This document shows positions 45,855 through 57,000 of a stretch of DNA of 64,000 nt, one piece after another. Origin of the DNA: JBHEBG01 sp046557915. GTDB lineage: Bacteria > Bacteroidota > Bacteroidia > Flavobacteriales > Flavobacteriaceae. Within the stretch, counting starts at the first letter, position 1, and every line of letters starts with the position of its first letter. The notes beneath the pieces are model-generated. The model was not told the origin of the DNA. It was given only the letters and a program-made list of their open reading frames with translations, and did no database searches. The stretch is from assembly GCF_046557915.1 (NCBI RefSeq), contig NZ_JBHEBG010000005.1:1-64000 (forward strand). Reading direction: 5' to 3'. A program made the translations under genes and the position numbers.

Positions 45855-45989
45855 TACCCCAAAGCAGGACTTCCGGTAGGGATACAAATACATTGTCGTA
45901 AGTGGCACGATTACAGACTTTTGCAAATTGCCAAGGAGCTGGAAAAACTCACGGATGGATTCAAAATACCAAAAATGTTCCTTCAATAA
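45855..45989 (+). pseudogene. C-terminal remnant of an amidase-signature enzyme
   Basis: A 45-codon frame without start, bounded upstream by TAA (45852), reads KAGLPVGIQIHCRKWHDYRL then LQIAKELEKLTDGFKIP and a stop. This matches the conserved C-terminal end of GatA-type amidases (GLPVGVQI..., LL.IA..LE). The catalytic Ser-cisSer-Lys part is absent. Best explained as the tail left after deletion of an amidase gene. Confidence 0.55.
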
Positions 45990-46160
45990 TCTGTTAAATA
46001 AAAGCAAAATGATCCATTTAAAATACAGAGGATGCAACCCTTTATTGTTTCATCTGTCAGTAAGAACGTAAACCTTAAAATCTATGAATTAAACGAAACA
46101 TCAATCTTTATCAATCAAAAAACAAATAGTCAACAATTAATATTCAACAATCAAAAACAA

Positions 46161-48527
46161 ATGAAGCATTTATTAGTATTTTTTATGTTATTCGCCGCTG
46201 TACTGTCCGCACAAGATCAGTATACCATAAGCGGTTCTATTAAAGATGCAAGCAATGGGGAAACGCTTTTTGGCGCTTCCGCATTCTTGGAAGGCACCAC
46301 TATTGGTGCTATAACCAACGAGTATGGATTCTATTCCATCACTGCCCCAAAAGGCAACTATACCTTGGTGATATCCCATATGGGCTACACGGAAATCAAA
46401 CGTGAAATTGAACTGATCCGAAATCAAAAGATAGATTTGGAAATCCAGGAGTTTACCACTCGGTTAGAAGAAATTGTAGTTACCGCAGAAGAACCGGAGC
46501 GTGCCATTCTTAGAAAACCAGAAATGAGTGTGGCCAAAATGAACATTAAAACGGTAAAACAGATGCCTGTGGTCTTAGGGGAAGTAGATGTAATAAAGTC
46601 ATTGCAATTACTACCTGGAGTAACCAATAACGGAGAAGGGTCTAGTGGCTTTAACGTAAGGGGAGGAGCGGTAGACCAGAATTTGGTTTTATTGGACGAA
46701 GCTATTATTTATAACACTTCGCACTTGTTGGGGTTCTTTTCCGTCTTTAATGCAGACGCCATTAAGGACATGAAACTCTATAAAGGAGGTATACCGGCCC
46801 GTTTTGGTGGCAGGGCTTCCTCTGTATTGGATATTCGTCAAAAGGACGGAAACAGTAAAAACTTTGCCCTTACCGGCGGAATTGGCTTAATATCTAGTAG
46901 GCTAGCGGCAGAAGGGCCTTTGTTTAAAGACCGTGGTTCCTTTTTAATTGCAGGCCGTGGTTCTTATGCCCACCTGTTGTTAAAAGCAGCCGGTGAGAAG
47001 AACAGTGCCAATTTTTACGACCTAAACCTAAAGACCAATTACAATATCAATGAAAATAACCGGCTATTCCTTTCTGGCTACTTTGGAAGGGATGCATTTG
47101 ATTTTAATGGAAATTTTACCAGCAGCTATGGCAATAAGTCGGGAAATCTTAGGTGGAACCATATTTTTAACGATCGCTTATTTTCCAATGCATCGGTAAT
47201 CTATAGCGAATATGATTATGATCTGGGAATCGATCTTTTGGAGTTCGATTGGATATCGTCCATAAAGAATTACCACCTAAAGTACGATCTTAAGTATTAC
47301 TTCAACGATAGGTTTAAGCTAGATTTTGGGGCTAGTGGTATTTATTACAAGTTCGATCCCGGACAGATTACCCCCTCTACCCCTACTTCTTCCATAAACC
47401 CTAGAAAACTGGATGAGAAAAGAGCTTTTGAGAGTGGTATCTACATAAACGCGGAACATAAACTTACCGATAATCTTACCGCCCAGTACGGATTGCGGTA
47501 CAGTGCCTTTGCCCGCCTTGGCGGACAGCCTATGGCAAATTATGCCAACAACCAACCCGTTGTTTATAACAATACGTTGGGGATTTACGAGCGAGGTATA
47601 GAAATTGGCGAAACCAATTTTGATAAAGGGGAAACCATTAAGGATTTTGGGAATTTGGAACCTAGGGTGTCCTTGGCCTATCAGTTAAACGAATTTTCTT
47701 CGGTAAAGGCCGGATACTCTCGTGTGGCCCAATACATTCATTTGTTGTCCAATACCACTTCCGTTACTCCTTTGGACGTTTGGACACCTAGTGGCCAGTT
47801 TGTGGAACCTCAGATATCCGATCAATTTGCCTTGGGGTATTTTAGAAATTTCAAGGATAAAATATACAGTCTGGAGGTAGAGGCATATTACAAAACCACC
47901 GACAACAGAATAGACTACATTGATGGATCGGACCTTATTGGTAACAACACCATTGAAACGGAAATCCTGAACGGGGAATCTAGAGCTTACGGATTGGAAT
48001 TCTTAGTACGAAAAAATGAAGGTAGATTTACCGGGTGGCTTGCCTATACCCTGTCAAAGTCTGAACAGCGCGCACCCGGTGGTAGTGCCGGCGGATTGGG
48101 AATTAATGATGGCAACTGGTACAACACTGCCTATGACAGAACACACGATTTTTCGCTTACGGGAGCTTATAAGTTAAACGATAAATGGAGTTTAGGAACC
48201 AATTTGGTCTTTCAGACCGGTAGGCCGGTAACGTATCCTAACGGACAATATGAATACGAGGGGCTCTCCATAGCCAGCTATTCTGACCGGAATTCCGATA
48301 GGCTACCTGCCTATCATCGTTTAGATATCTCTGCTACCTATAGGCCAAACAGAAGACCTAACAAAAGATGGAAGGGCGAATGGGTCTTTGGACTCTATAA
48401 CGTCTACAACCACAAAAATGCAGCATCCATTTCCTTCGGACAGAATATAGAGACCGGGGCCAATGAAGCTACCAGAACCGCAATTTTTGGTATGGTACCC
48501 TCCGCAACGTATAACTTTAAATTTTAA
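46161..48527 (+). CDS. TonB-dependent receptor with carboxypeptidase-like N-terminal domain
   Basis: The frame is open from 46032, but the signal peptide (MKHLLVFFMLFAAVLSAQ) begins at 46161, giving 788 residues. A carboxypeptidase-regulatory-like domain (ISGSIKDASNGETLFGASAF) is followed by the plug (SLQLLPGVTNNGEGSSGFNV, RGGAVDQNLVLLDEA) and a 22-strand-type barrel ending GMVPSATYNFKF. It imports a ligand across the outer membrane with TonB energy. The DUF4249 lipoprotein follows 5 bases later, a common pairing in Bacteroidota. Substrate unknown. Confidence 0.93.
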   Translation: MKHLLVFFMLFAAVLSAQDQYTISGSIKDASNGETLFGASAFLEGTTIGAITNEYGFYSITAPKGNYTLVISHMGYTEIKREIELIRNQKIDLEIQEFTTRLEEIVVTAEEPERAILRKPEMSVAKMNIKTVKQMPVVLGEVDVIKSLQLLPGVTNNGEGSSGFNVRGGAVDQNLVLLDEAIIYNTSHLLGFFSVFNADAIKDMKLYKGGIPARFGGRASSVLDIRQKDGNSKNFALTGGIGLISSRLAAEGPLFKDRGSFLIAGRGSYAHLLLKAAGEKNSANFYDLNLKTNYNINENNRLFLSGYFGRDAFDFNGNFTSSYGNKSGNLRWNHIFNDRLFSNASVIYSEYDYDLGIDLLEFDWISSIKNYHLKYDLKYYFNDRFKLDFGASGIYYKFDPGQITPSTPTSSINPRKLDEKRAFESGIYINAEHKLTDNLTAQYGLRYSAFARLGGQPMANYANNQPVVYNNTLGIYERGIEIGETNFDKGETIKDFGNLEPRVSLAYQLNEFSSVKAGYSRVAQYIHLLSNTTSVTPLDVWTPSGQFVEPQISDQFALGYFRNFKDKIYSLEVEAYYKTTDNRIDYIDGSDLIGNNTIETEILNGESRAYGLEFLVRKNEGRFTGWLAYTLSKSEQRAPGGSAGGLGINDGNWYNTAYDRTHDFSLTGAYKLNDKWSLGTNLVFQTGRPVTYPNGQYEYEGLSIASYSDRNSDRLPAYHRLDISATYRPNRRPNKRWKGEWVFGLYNVYNHKNAASISFGQNIETGANEATRTAIFGMVPSATYNFKF

Positions 48528-48532
48528 CGACC

Positions 48533-49387
48533 ATGACATCATACATAAAAACATATTTAAAATTTAGTATCCTTTTTTTCGCTGCTATCTTTACTTCTTG
48601 TGAAGATGTAGTAGACGTGGATGTGCAAACCGCACCTGCCCGTTTAACCATAGAAGCCTCCTTGGATTGGGAAAAGGGTACACAGGGAAATGTACAGATC
48701 ATTAAGTTAAGTACCTCTACCCCATACTTTGATACCACTACGAATTCTGCCGTTTCAGGCGCATCGGTGCGTGTTACCAATAACGATAGCGGGGCAGAAT
48801 TTGTGTTTACCGATCAAAACAACGGATCGTATACCACAACACAATTTGTACCTGTGCTCAATGCTTCCTATACCCTGGAAGTTATACACAATGGTGAAAC
48901 TTACAATGCTACGGAAAGACTTATGCCGGTAACGGACATAACTTCACTTACCCAATCTACTGAGGAAGGTTTTGATGACGAAGTCTTGGAAATAAACGTT
49001 TCTTTTGAAGATCCGGAAGACGAGGAAAATTTCTACCTCATAAAGCTTCAGGAACGTGGAGATCGTTTTGTAGAGCTGTTTGATGTAGACGATGAGTTTA
49101 GCAATGGTAACGAAATAGACCTCTATTACGAGAAGGAAGAGGATACCGATACCAATACGGAAGAATTTGCTCCCGGGGATATTGTGGATATTGAACTTTT
49201 GGGGATTTCGGAGACTTATTTCAACTTTATACGAATCGTGATCGAACAGTCGGAAGGGGTTGGGCTTTTCAGTTCCATTCCGGTAGAACTTAAAGGAAAT
49301 TGCGTAAACGTAACCTCCCCGGAAAATTATGCATACGGTTTTTTCAGGGTTACACAGGTAGTTAAAGACACCTATACTTTTGAGTAG
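48533..49387 (+). CDS. DUF4249-family lipoprotein, partner of the TonB receptor
   Basis: 284 residues. The signal ends in a lipobox (AAIFTSC). The mature N-terminus EDVVDVDVQTAPARLTIEAS is diagnostic of DUF4249. Ig-like segments follow (GASVRVTNNDSGAEFVFTDQ), with an acidic middle and a final GNCVNVTSPENYAYGFFRV. Probably an outer-membrane surface or lid protein for the upstream receptor, in the manner of SusD for SusC. Confidence 0.9.
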   Translation: MTSYIKTYLKFSILFFAAIFTSCEDVVDVDVQTAPARLTIEASLDWEKGTQGNVQIIKLSTSTPYFDTTTNSAVSGASVRVTNNDSGAEFVFTDQNNGSYTTTQFVPVLNASYTLEVIHNGETYNATERLMPVTDITSLTQSTEEGFDDEVLEINVSFEDPEDEENFYLIKLQERGDRFVELFDVDDEFSNGNEIDLYYEKEEDTDTNTEEFAPGDIVDIELLGISETYFNFIRIVIEQSEGVGLFSSIPVELKGNCVNVTSPENYAYGFFRVTQVVKDTYTFE

Positions 49388-49728
49388 TTGGTTTTGATTG
49401 ATTTTTGAACGAAAGGTTACCGGCCTTTTCTGGACTATCCACGGAGATTGGCCAAACAAGTTATATCCTTTAAGTGTTGGGATTGGATTGCTCGTTTGCC
49501 AATTGGTATTGACTCGTGGAAAAACCATGGATCGGTTGGTTTCCTTTTTTTAAAACTTGCTCCTGCTTATTGGAAAACAATACATTAACCAGGGGCTTCA
49601 AAAACTTAAAACAAGGAATTAGCCACTCCTCCAAGTGGGGTGTCAAAACGGATTTACCAGCTGTATTCTTTCATATATGGCTTAAAACGAGTATCTTATG
49701 ATAGGTCTAATCAAACTCGTTGTCAATC
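49388..49728. other. Intergenic region, nothing recognised
   Basis: About 340 bases between the DUF4249 and DoxX genes. Short open frames on both strands look like chance frames. No stem-loop with a T-run and no remnant of a known protein was recognised. Confidence 0.4.
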
Positions 49729-50151
49729 ATGGGAAGAATAAAAAATTTAAACAAATGGGCCAACGCCCACACGTATTACCCGCTAGATCTTGTGCGTATT
49801 GCCTTGGGAACTTTTCTTTTTATCAAGGGGATCGATATTATGCAGAGCTTTAAGACGCTTTCTGAACTTATTGAACCCATACAACATTTAACCGGAGGTA
49901 TGGCCGCCATCCACTATGTAATCCCGGCACATTTTGTAGGAGGTGTTTTAATTGTTTTTGGTCTGCTTACCCGATGGGCCGTTTTGGCTCAAATACCTAT
50001 TTTAATCGGTGCCGTACTAATTAATTTTTTGGGTGAGATGAACACCACTAATCTAATACTATCGGCGACCGTACTACTACTTTGTATTTTCTTTTTGTTC
50101 TACGGATCTGGTAAACATTCCGCAGATTACTATTTGGAAATGCAGAATTAA
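49729..50151 (+). CDS. DoxX-family membrane protein
   Basis: I choose the ATG at 49729 over a TTG three codons earlier, giving 140 residues. Four membrane helices carry family landmarks: DLVRIALGTFLFIKGIDIMQ near the start and HFVGGVLIVFGLLTRWAVLA in the middle. Its stop overlaps the stop of the convergent TonB receptor by 2 bases. A second DoxX relative lies at 37613. Confidence 0.85.
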   Translation: MGRIKNLNKWANAHTYYPLDLVRIALGTFLFIKGIDIMQSFKTLSELIEPIQHLTGGMAAIHYVIPAHFVGGVLIVFGLLTRWAVLAQIPILIGAVLINFLGEMNTTNLILSATVLLLCIFFLFYGSGKHSADYYLEMQN

Positions 50152-52307
50152 AGGTTATCTAACTGATTGCTCTTCTTATCGGCACTTATTGTCCAGAAGA
50201 AACCTATAAAAAAGAAACTGTCAGCTGCAGGCCTTACCGTGCGCCTAGGAAACAGACCATTGGCATTTGGGGTATCTGCATATTGATAATTATTGATGTT
50301 GTTAAACCCAAGGACATTGTTTACAGAAAAGTAAAGAATCTTTTGTGGTGAAAGCAGATAGGCCCAATTAAAACTAAGATTATTATAGGCCTTGGTCTTT
50401 TCCGCAAGAAATTGGTTGGTATTGGGGTTGTCATACGGTCTGCCCGAAGAATAATTATAGGACAGCCCTACTTGCGAACGTAATTTATCTACCCAGTATT
50501 TGGTTACTACGGAAAAGTTATGCGTGGCCGCAAAATTGGGAGTTGCCCGTTCGGTAAAATCACGATAGTCGCGCTCTGTATCCAACAAGGAATAGGATAC
50601 CCAATAATCCAAATTTTTTATGTTTTTGTTATCGCGCCAAAAGATATCGAGTCCGGCAGCATAACCACTTCCCAAATTGCTGAAGTTTGAATCGAACTGT
50701 GGAAGCCTTGTATTAAATTTGATTAAACCATCATAATCCTTATAAAAAGCCTCGGCCCTAAAGGTTCTACCATTGTTGTTATATTGATAATTAAGAATGT
50801 AATGTGATGTTTTCTCGGTACCCAGGCTTTGGTCAAATTTCAGGTTTTCATTCAAGGGGTTTTGATAAAAGTCGCCATAGGCAAGGGAAAACTGTCCTTT
50901 TTCGCTGCTCTTGTAGGCCAGTGAGATACGTGGCGCCAGGTTAAAATCTTCCAGGACCTTGGAATACTCGGCCCTAGCTCCAAGTTTCATGGCAAATTTA
51001 TTACTAAAGAAAATATCGGCTTCTGTATAGCCAGCTGTTAAATGGTCCGTAAATCCGTATTGGGCAGTGAAACCATCTGCCGCAGTAAAAGTCTCGTCAT
51101 AATCGGTAACAAAATGCTCCGCCCCAAAATTCAATTTAAACCTGTTACTAAAATTCTTATGCAGTTTTATTTTTAGGTGCGAAGCCGTTTCCTCGGCATC
51201 TATGCGGTCCGTAAGTACATTTATATCGTTACCGTCAAAAGAAATGCTTGCCCCACCGGCAACACTCCATCCATCCCCAAAGAAATGTCTGTAGGTGGTG
51301 TTGAAGTAGAGGTTGTTATTTTTTAAGCCAAATCGGACAGGGTCTTCAAAGTTGATATCTTCCTGATCTATATCCAAATTGCTATGACTAAACCCGGTGT
51401 ACAGCTTAAACAAGCCTTGTTCACTTTTACTGCGAAATACAGCCTCCCCGGAGATCGATTCAAAAGGGCTATTCCATTTAACTCCCTGATTGGAAGGAAT
51501 TAAGGCTTCGTAAGGTGCCAGATTAATGTAAGAAGTATTTATACTTAATGATTGATTGCCCCAGATTTTGGTATGTCCCAACCCCCCACCGACGGACATC
51601 ACCGAAATATCTGTCTTTTCCTGATCGGGCACATCGGTAGTATTCAGAAGCAATACACTAGAGAGGGCCTGACCGTATTCCGCCGAATAACCCCCTGTAC
51701 TGAAAGTAATGCCTTTGAAAAGAAAAGGGGAAAATCGGCCTCGGGTAGGAATATTGTTTGCCGTAGCACTAAAAGGTTGAAAAACCCTTAGGCCATCTAT
51801 AAAAACCTGTGTCTCCCCAGCGGCTCCCCCGCGTACAAACAACCTACCGTCCTCATTAACGGTAGAGGTACCCGGAAGCGTTTGCAAAGCACCAACAAAA
51901 TCGCCTGCAGCCCCTGCCGTGGTAACAATATCCAGAGGTTTAAGTACCGATACTTTAGAATTATCACCAGCCTCAAAAGTACCGGCAGTAAGGGTTACCC
52001 CGGTAAGCGAATTTATAGCCTCTCGCAATTGAATTTTTATATCTTTAAAATAAGAGATATCACCTGCTTGCATATAGGTTTCATACGAGATCATGGAAAC
52101 TATCAGGTTTTGGGTGCCCTTCTCGGTAGTCTCAAAAGAAAAATTTCCCGTTTCATCGGTGGAGGCCCCATCATAGGTACCTTCCAAATACACGTTGGCA
52201 CCTGCCACAGCTTTGTTCTTTTGATCCGTAACCGTACCAGAAACCGTTGTTTGGGCAATACCAAGGGCAGCATAAAAAAGAGAGAGCAATAATATTAATA
52301 ATCTCAT
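50148..52307 (-). CDS. TonB-dependent receptor with carboxypeptidase-like N-terminal domain
   Basis: 719 residues with signal peptide (LLILLLSLFYAALGIAQ). The carboxypeptidase-like domain (SGTVTDQKNKAVAGANVYLE) is followed by a plug (ALQTLPGTSTVNEDGRLFVR, GGAAGETQVFIDGLRVFQP) and a shorter barrel ending FFFIGFFWTISADKKSNQL. No lipoprotein partner is adjacent. It differs strongly from the receptor at 46161. Ligand unknown. Confidence 0.93.
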   Translation of the reverse strand: MRLLILLLSLFYAALGIAQTTVSGTVTDQKNKAVAGANVYLEGTYDGASTDETGNFSFETTEKGTQNLIVSMISYETYMQAGDISYFKDIKIQLREAINSLTGVTLTAGTFEAGDNSKVSVLKPLDIVTTAGAAGDFVGALQTLPGTSTVNEDGRLFVRGGAAGETQVFIDGLRVFQPFSATANNIPTRGRFSPFLFKGITFSTGGYSAEYGQALSSVLLLNTTDVPDQEKTDISVMSVGGGLGHTKIWGNQSLSINTSYINLAPYEALIPSNQGVKWNSPFESISGEAVFRSKSEQGLFKLYTGFSHSNLDIDQEDINFEDPVRFGLKNNNLYFNTTYRHFFGDGWSVAGGASISFDGNDINVLTDRIDAEETASHLKIKLHKNFSNRFKLNFGAEHFVTDYDETFTAADGFTAQYGFTDHLTAGYTEADIFFSNKFAMKLGARAEYSKVLEDFNLAPRISLAYKSSEKGQFSLAYGDFYQNPLNENLKFDQSLGTEKTSHYILNYQYNNNGRTFRAEAFYKDYDGLIKFNTRLPQFDSNFSNLGSGYAAGLDIFWRDNKNIKNLDYWVSYSLLDTERDYRDFTERATPNFAATHNFSVVTKYWVDKLRSQVGLSYNYSSGRPYDNPNTNQFLAEKTKAYNNLSFNWAYLLSPQKILYFSVNNVLGFNNINNYQYADTPNANGLFPRRTVRPAADSFFFIGFFWTISADKKSNQLDNL

Positions 52308-52865
52308 GGGTCAGTGGTTATTTTGTTGGGACAAAGGTGCTTTAGTAGTGCAGCCAATCCCAAAATTGATGACCCAATCGTAATTTTTGGTTTCTGAATT
52401 GTTAAAAGACCTTGCCTTGAACCGTTCCTATGTTGGTTTCTAGACCAGCAAGAAAATTATCTCCAGAGCCAAACCGCTGATAACAACTATAGTAGGATTT
52501 ATACCTCAAAAAAAGCGGGATATGATTTCAGGAATCAAAAAATATTCCCTTATTTAGTGGTGTTGCTCGGTTCTATAAAAGCGATATGTCCCACTTTCGC
52601 TTAGGACCTGAGTTTATTCCCGTTTTATCCCTATATATTTTGTATCGGTTCCCTAACTGAACGTTCCCTATTCTCGGGAACGCACTTCCGGTATTTCTAA
52701 AACGGCAACATTTACAAAAAAAGGAAGGGCCCCTTTGACAATACCCTTCTTCCCACCGAAATGAGAGTTACAAATCTTAAACAAGGAGGAAGGACATGCG
52801 CAAAAAAAAGCCATTTTATGATGTTTTAAGACATCTATGCCCTCTGTATAATCTTCTCTAGCTTT
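52308..52865. other. Divergent intergenic region with a short stem-loop
   Basis: About 560 bases between the leftward receptor and the rightward glycosyltransferase. A CGTTCCC/GGGAACG stem-loop lies at 52662-52682. The minus-strand open frame overlapping its right end (52668-52967) runs into the GT9 gene and looks like a shadow. No gene is called. Confidence 0.4.
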
Positions 52866-53948
52866 ATGAAGATATTGATAATACAGCAAAAAATGATCGG
52901 AGATGTTCTTATCAGCACAATCATTTGTGAAAACATAAAGAGAAACCTTCCCGACGTGGAAATACATTACTTAATTAACTGTCACACAGTGCCAGTGGTC
53001 ATTAATAATCCTTTTATAGATCAAGTGGTATTGTTCAAGGCCGACTATAAAAAAAACAAACTGGCCTTTTACCAATTTTTAAAGGACATCAAAGAAGAAA
53101 AGTATCATGTTGTCCTAGATGTTTATTGTAAATTGGAAAGTAATTTGATAAGCCTTTTTTCACAGGCACCTTTGAAAGCGTCATTAAAAAAATGGTATTC
53201 AAGCTTTATTTATACCCATCATGTTTACAAACCAAAAAACAGAAAGCGGGGAACAGGAATGGCAATAGAGGACAGGCTTTTATTTTTGGCTCCAATACTT
53301 CCAAATTTAAACGAAGCCGTTAAAAGGCCCAAAATTTATTTAACAGAGGATGAAACCTGCGCTGCAAGAACGTTTTTGGGTGCGCATAATATTACTGGGT
53401 CAGAACCTATAATTATGCTAAATATTCTAGGGAGTCACCCCAATAAAACATACCCCTTACCTTATATGGCCGAAGTAATTGATCTTATAGCAAAAATTAC
53501 GGATGCAACATTACTATTTAATTATATTCCATGCCAGCACAAACAGGCACTCGAGTTATATGACTTATGCAACGATACCACAAAAAAACAAATAAAAATA
53601 GACGCATTCGCAAGTTCTCTTCGATTGTTCTTGGCATTGGTTCATCATTGCAATGCGGTTATAGGTAACGAAGGTGGTGCTATAAACATGGCAAAAGCGC
53701 TAGGCGTTCCCACGTTCAGCATATTTTCTCCATGGATTACCAAAGCGGCATGGGACACTTTTAGCGATGCCAGTAACGTTGCAGTCCATTTAAATGACTA
53801 TCGCCCGGAAGAAATGTATGGAAAATCAAAAAAAGAGCTTAAAAAAAACAACCTTGATCTATATAAGCGCTTTACCCCTGCATACTTCATGCTGCTGTTA
53901 ACAGATTTTTTGAAGGATATTAGTGTCATACCAAAAGTGAATCCATAG
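52866..53948 (+). CDS. Glycosyltransferase family 9 (heptosyltransferase-like)
   Basis: 360 residues. The N-terminal Rossmann half starts KILIIQQKMIGDVLISTIIC, with the GDVL motif of ADP-heptose transferases. The C-terminal half has LNILGSHPNKTYPLPYMAEV and the signature GNEGGAINMAKALGVPTFSIF. GT9 enzymes add heptose or similar sugars to the LPS core at the inner face of the inner membrane. No other LPS gene is adjacent. Confidence 0.92.
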   Translation: MKILIIQQKMIGDVLISTIICENIKRNLPDVEIHYLINCHTVPVVINNPFIDQVVLFKADYKKNKLAFYQFLKDIKEEKYHVVLDVYCKLESNLISLFSQAPLKASLKKWYSSFIYTHHVYKPKNRKRGTGMAIEDRLLFLAPILPNLNEAVKRPKIYLTEDETCAARTFLGAHNITGSEPIIMLNILGSHPNKTYPLPYMAEVIDLIAKITDATLLFNYIPCQHKQALELYDLCNDTTKKQIKIDAFASSLRLFLALVHHCNAVIGNEGGAINMAKALGVPTFSIFSPWITKAAWDTFSDASNVAVHLNDYRPEEMYGKSKKELKKNNLDLYKRFTPAYFMLLLTDFLKDISVIPKVNP

Positions 53949-54098
53949 AACAGCTATGGGAGTTTCAACAATCTGCGATAATCGATCTACTAGCAAAGTA
54001 TCCTGATGCAACTTATCACCCCTTTTTTGCATTCTTGCCATTAAACACTACATTTAAGAAGACATAATCAATAAACCACAAGGTCCCCCACGTACAAA

Positions 54099-57000
54099 AT
54101 GAAAACGCTACTATCCATATTATTTTTGGGAATCTTTGTATGCCAGCTTACTTACGGGCAATCCACGACCCTAGATAGCCTACAACAACAATTAAATGCC
54201 TCCGTTACCGATTCCGCTAGAGTCTTCCACCTTAAAAATATTGCATGGGAATATCTTAACAATAGGTCCGATGCCGACCTGGCCAAAAAATATATCGACA
54301 GTTTTTACCAGATCAGTGTTAAAAACGACTATGCTTACGGCTTGGCCCGGGCCAACTACCAATATGGCGTATTGGAGCGCCAAAAAGGGCACTACAACAA
54401 GGCCCTTGAACATATGGAGAAGTATTTAACCTACTGTGAAGAAAAAAAAGACGAAAAGGGCATTGCCGATGGATTGTATCAGAAAGCCACAATTTTGGAC
54501 AGTCAGGGGCTTTTCAGTAAAAGTTTGGAAATACAATTTAGGATTTTAAAGATCTATGAGAAATTAGACGATAAATATAGTATTGCAACCATCCTCAATG
54601 CTCTGGGTGAAACGTTTAAACGGACCAATAAGTTGGAGGAAGCCATGGAAAACTATACCAAATCCCTCCAGATATTCGAGGCCCTGGACGAGAAGGCAGA
54701 TATGGCCAACGGGTACTTTAATATTGGAGACCTTTATATGATGAAAAAGGATTACCAAGAAGCCTTGCGCTATTTTAATAGGGCCTTGGACTTGGATACC
54801 GAAATAGACAGCCCTTGGGGCAAGGCCTATGATTATGAATCCATAGGAAAAGTTTATCGACTGCAAGAGAACCATAAAAAAGCCTTGGAATTTCATTTGA
54901 AAGCCTTTGAAATTCGGCAACAGCTACAACAAAAATTGGAACTTGCCGAGAGTCATACCCATTTGGGGTTAGACTATTTTCAACTCAAGGACTACAAAAA
55001 AGCACGCTCCCACTTAGAAGAAGCAGTAGCCTATGCCGAGGCAATAGATGCAAAACCAGAAATGCAACAGGCTTACGAAACCTTGTCCAAAGTATATGCT
55101 GCAACGGGCGACCTTAAAAAAGCGTTAGAGACCAAGGACAAATATATTGCGGTAAAAGACAGCCTCTTCAACGAAACAAAATCCAAACAAATAGAGGAAC
55201 TGCAAGTAAAATTCGATTCCGAGAAAAAGCAAGATGCTATTGCAACCTTACAGAAAGATGCCGAAATAAACGACCTAAAACTAAGGAGGCAGACCACTTT
55301 TAGAAATATTACCATAGGAATAGCACTGGCCACCGTGCTGCTCTCACTTATCTTATTTAATCGATACAAATACCAACAACGCGTAAACAGGGAGGCAGAG
55401 GAGAAAAAAAGGCTTATTGCAGAAGAACGCCAAAAGACCGAAATTGAAAAACAACGCGTGGATGAACTCCAAAAAATTGATAAGCTAAAAGACGAATTCC
55501 TTGCGAACACATCGCATGAACTTCGTACCCCATTAAACGGTATCATCGGTCTTACCGAATCACTTAAGGACGGTGTTGCTGGCAAACTGCCGGGCAAGGT
55601 CATTGAAAATCTGGACATGATCACAAATAGCGGTAAACGCCTGGCACATCTGGTGAACGATATTTTGGATTTTTCCAAACTGAAAAACCAAGATTTGGTA
55701 CTTGCCCTAAACCCTACCGACTTGCACGCTATTGTTGATGTTGTGCTTAAACTTTCGGAACCCCTTATCTTGGACAAGCACCTTAAACTGATAAATACAA
55801 TTCCAAAAGATATTCCGCTTGTGGAAGCGGACGAAAATAGATTACAACAAATATTGCACAATCTTATAGGTAATGCCATAAAATTTACCAATGGCGGATC
55901 TATTACCGTTAGTGCCGAAACACAAAAAGATATGGTTTCCATAAGCGTATCGGATACTGGTATTGGAATCTCAAAAGACAAGTTCGAGACCATTTTTAAA
56001 TCGTTCGAGCAGGCAGATGGCAGTATCTCCAGGGCGTATGGAGGAACTGGTCTGGGACTTTCCGTTACCAAACAATTGGTAGAGCTCCACCAGGGGACTA
56101 TCAGTGTAAAATCAGTTATAGACCAGGGATCTACCTTTGTTTTTACCCTCCCCAAAAGCACCTCCAAAACAAAGGCACAACTGTCCGATCGGGATACTGT
56201 ACAAGAAAGAATAGCAACTGTTATAGTCGATGGCAAACAGGAGTATGGTACGGACCCATTGCAAGCTATTTCTGAAGAATTGCGAAGTAAAATTTTGGTG
56301 GTTGATGACGAGCCGGTAAACAGGCGTGTCTTGGAGAACCATTTGGCAGTTGCTAATTACGAGGTTACCGAAGCCCATAGTGGTAAAGAGGCTTTGGACC
56401 TTATTGCCCATGGAAACCACTTTGATCTAATACTATTGGATGTTATGATGCCCGGTATATCTGGGTACGAGGTATGCCAAACGATAAGGGAAGAGCATGG
56501 CGCCAGCGAATTGCCCGTAGTTCTTTTAACGGCCAAGAACAGGGTCAGTGATTTGGTTATAGGTTTTAATGTGGGAGCCAATGATTACCTTACTAAACCC
56601 TTCTCTAAAAATGAATTGCTAAGCCGTATAAAGATGCACCTCAACCTCAACGGAATACATAAGGCGGCAAGCAAGTTTGTGCCCACGGAATTTATAAAAT
56701 CGGTAGGAAGAGAAGCTATTACCGAGGTGGCATTAGGCGATCACGTAGAAAAGGATGTTACGGTACTATTTACCGATGTTAGGGAATATACCCATTTAGC
56801 TGAAAGTATGACCCCACGTCAAAACTTTAAATTTGTAAATGCCTATGTAGGTAAAATGGGGCCTATCATTCAAGGAAACAAGGGTTTTGTAAACCAGTAC
56901 TTGGGCGATGGTATCATGGCCTTATTTCCGTTCGAAGCCGAGCATGCGCTGCAGGCTTCCATCGATATGCAAAAGAAAATAAAGGAATATAATATACAGA

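Noticed and set aside
52668..52967. 99-codon minus-strand frame upstream of the glycosyltransferase
   Set aside because: Overlaps the GT9 start by 100 bases and has no signal or motif.
55073..56236. 387-codon minus-strand frame inside the kinase-cyclase gene
   Set aside because: Ser/Leu/Phe-rich antisense frame without a motif; the plus-strand protein has all family motifs.
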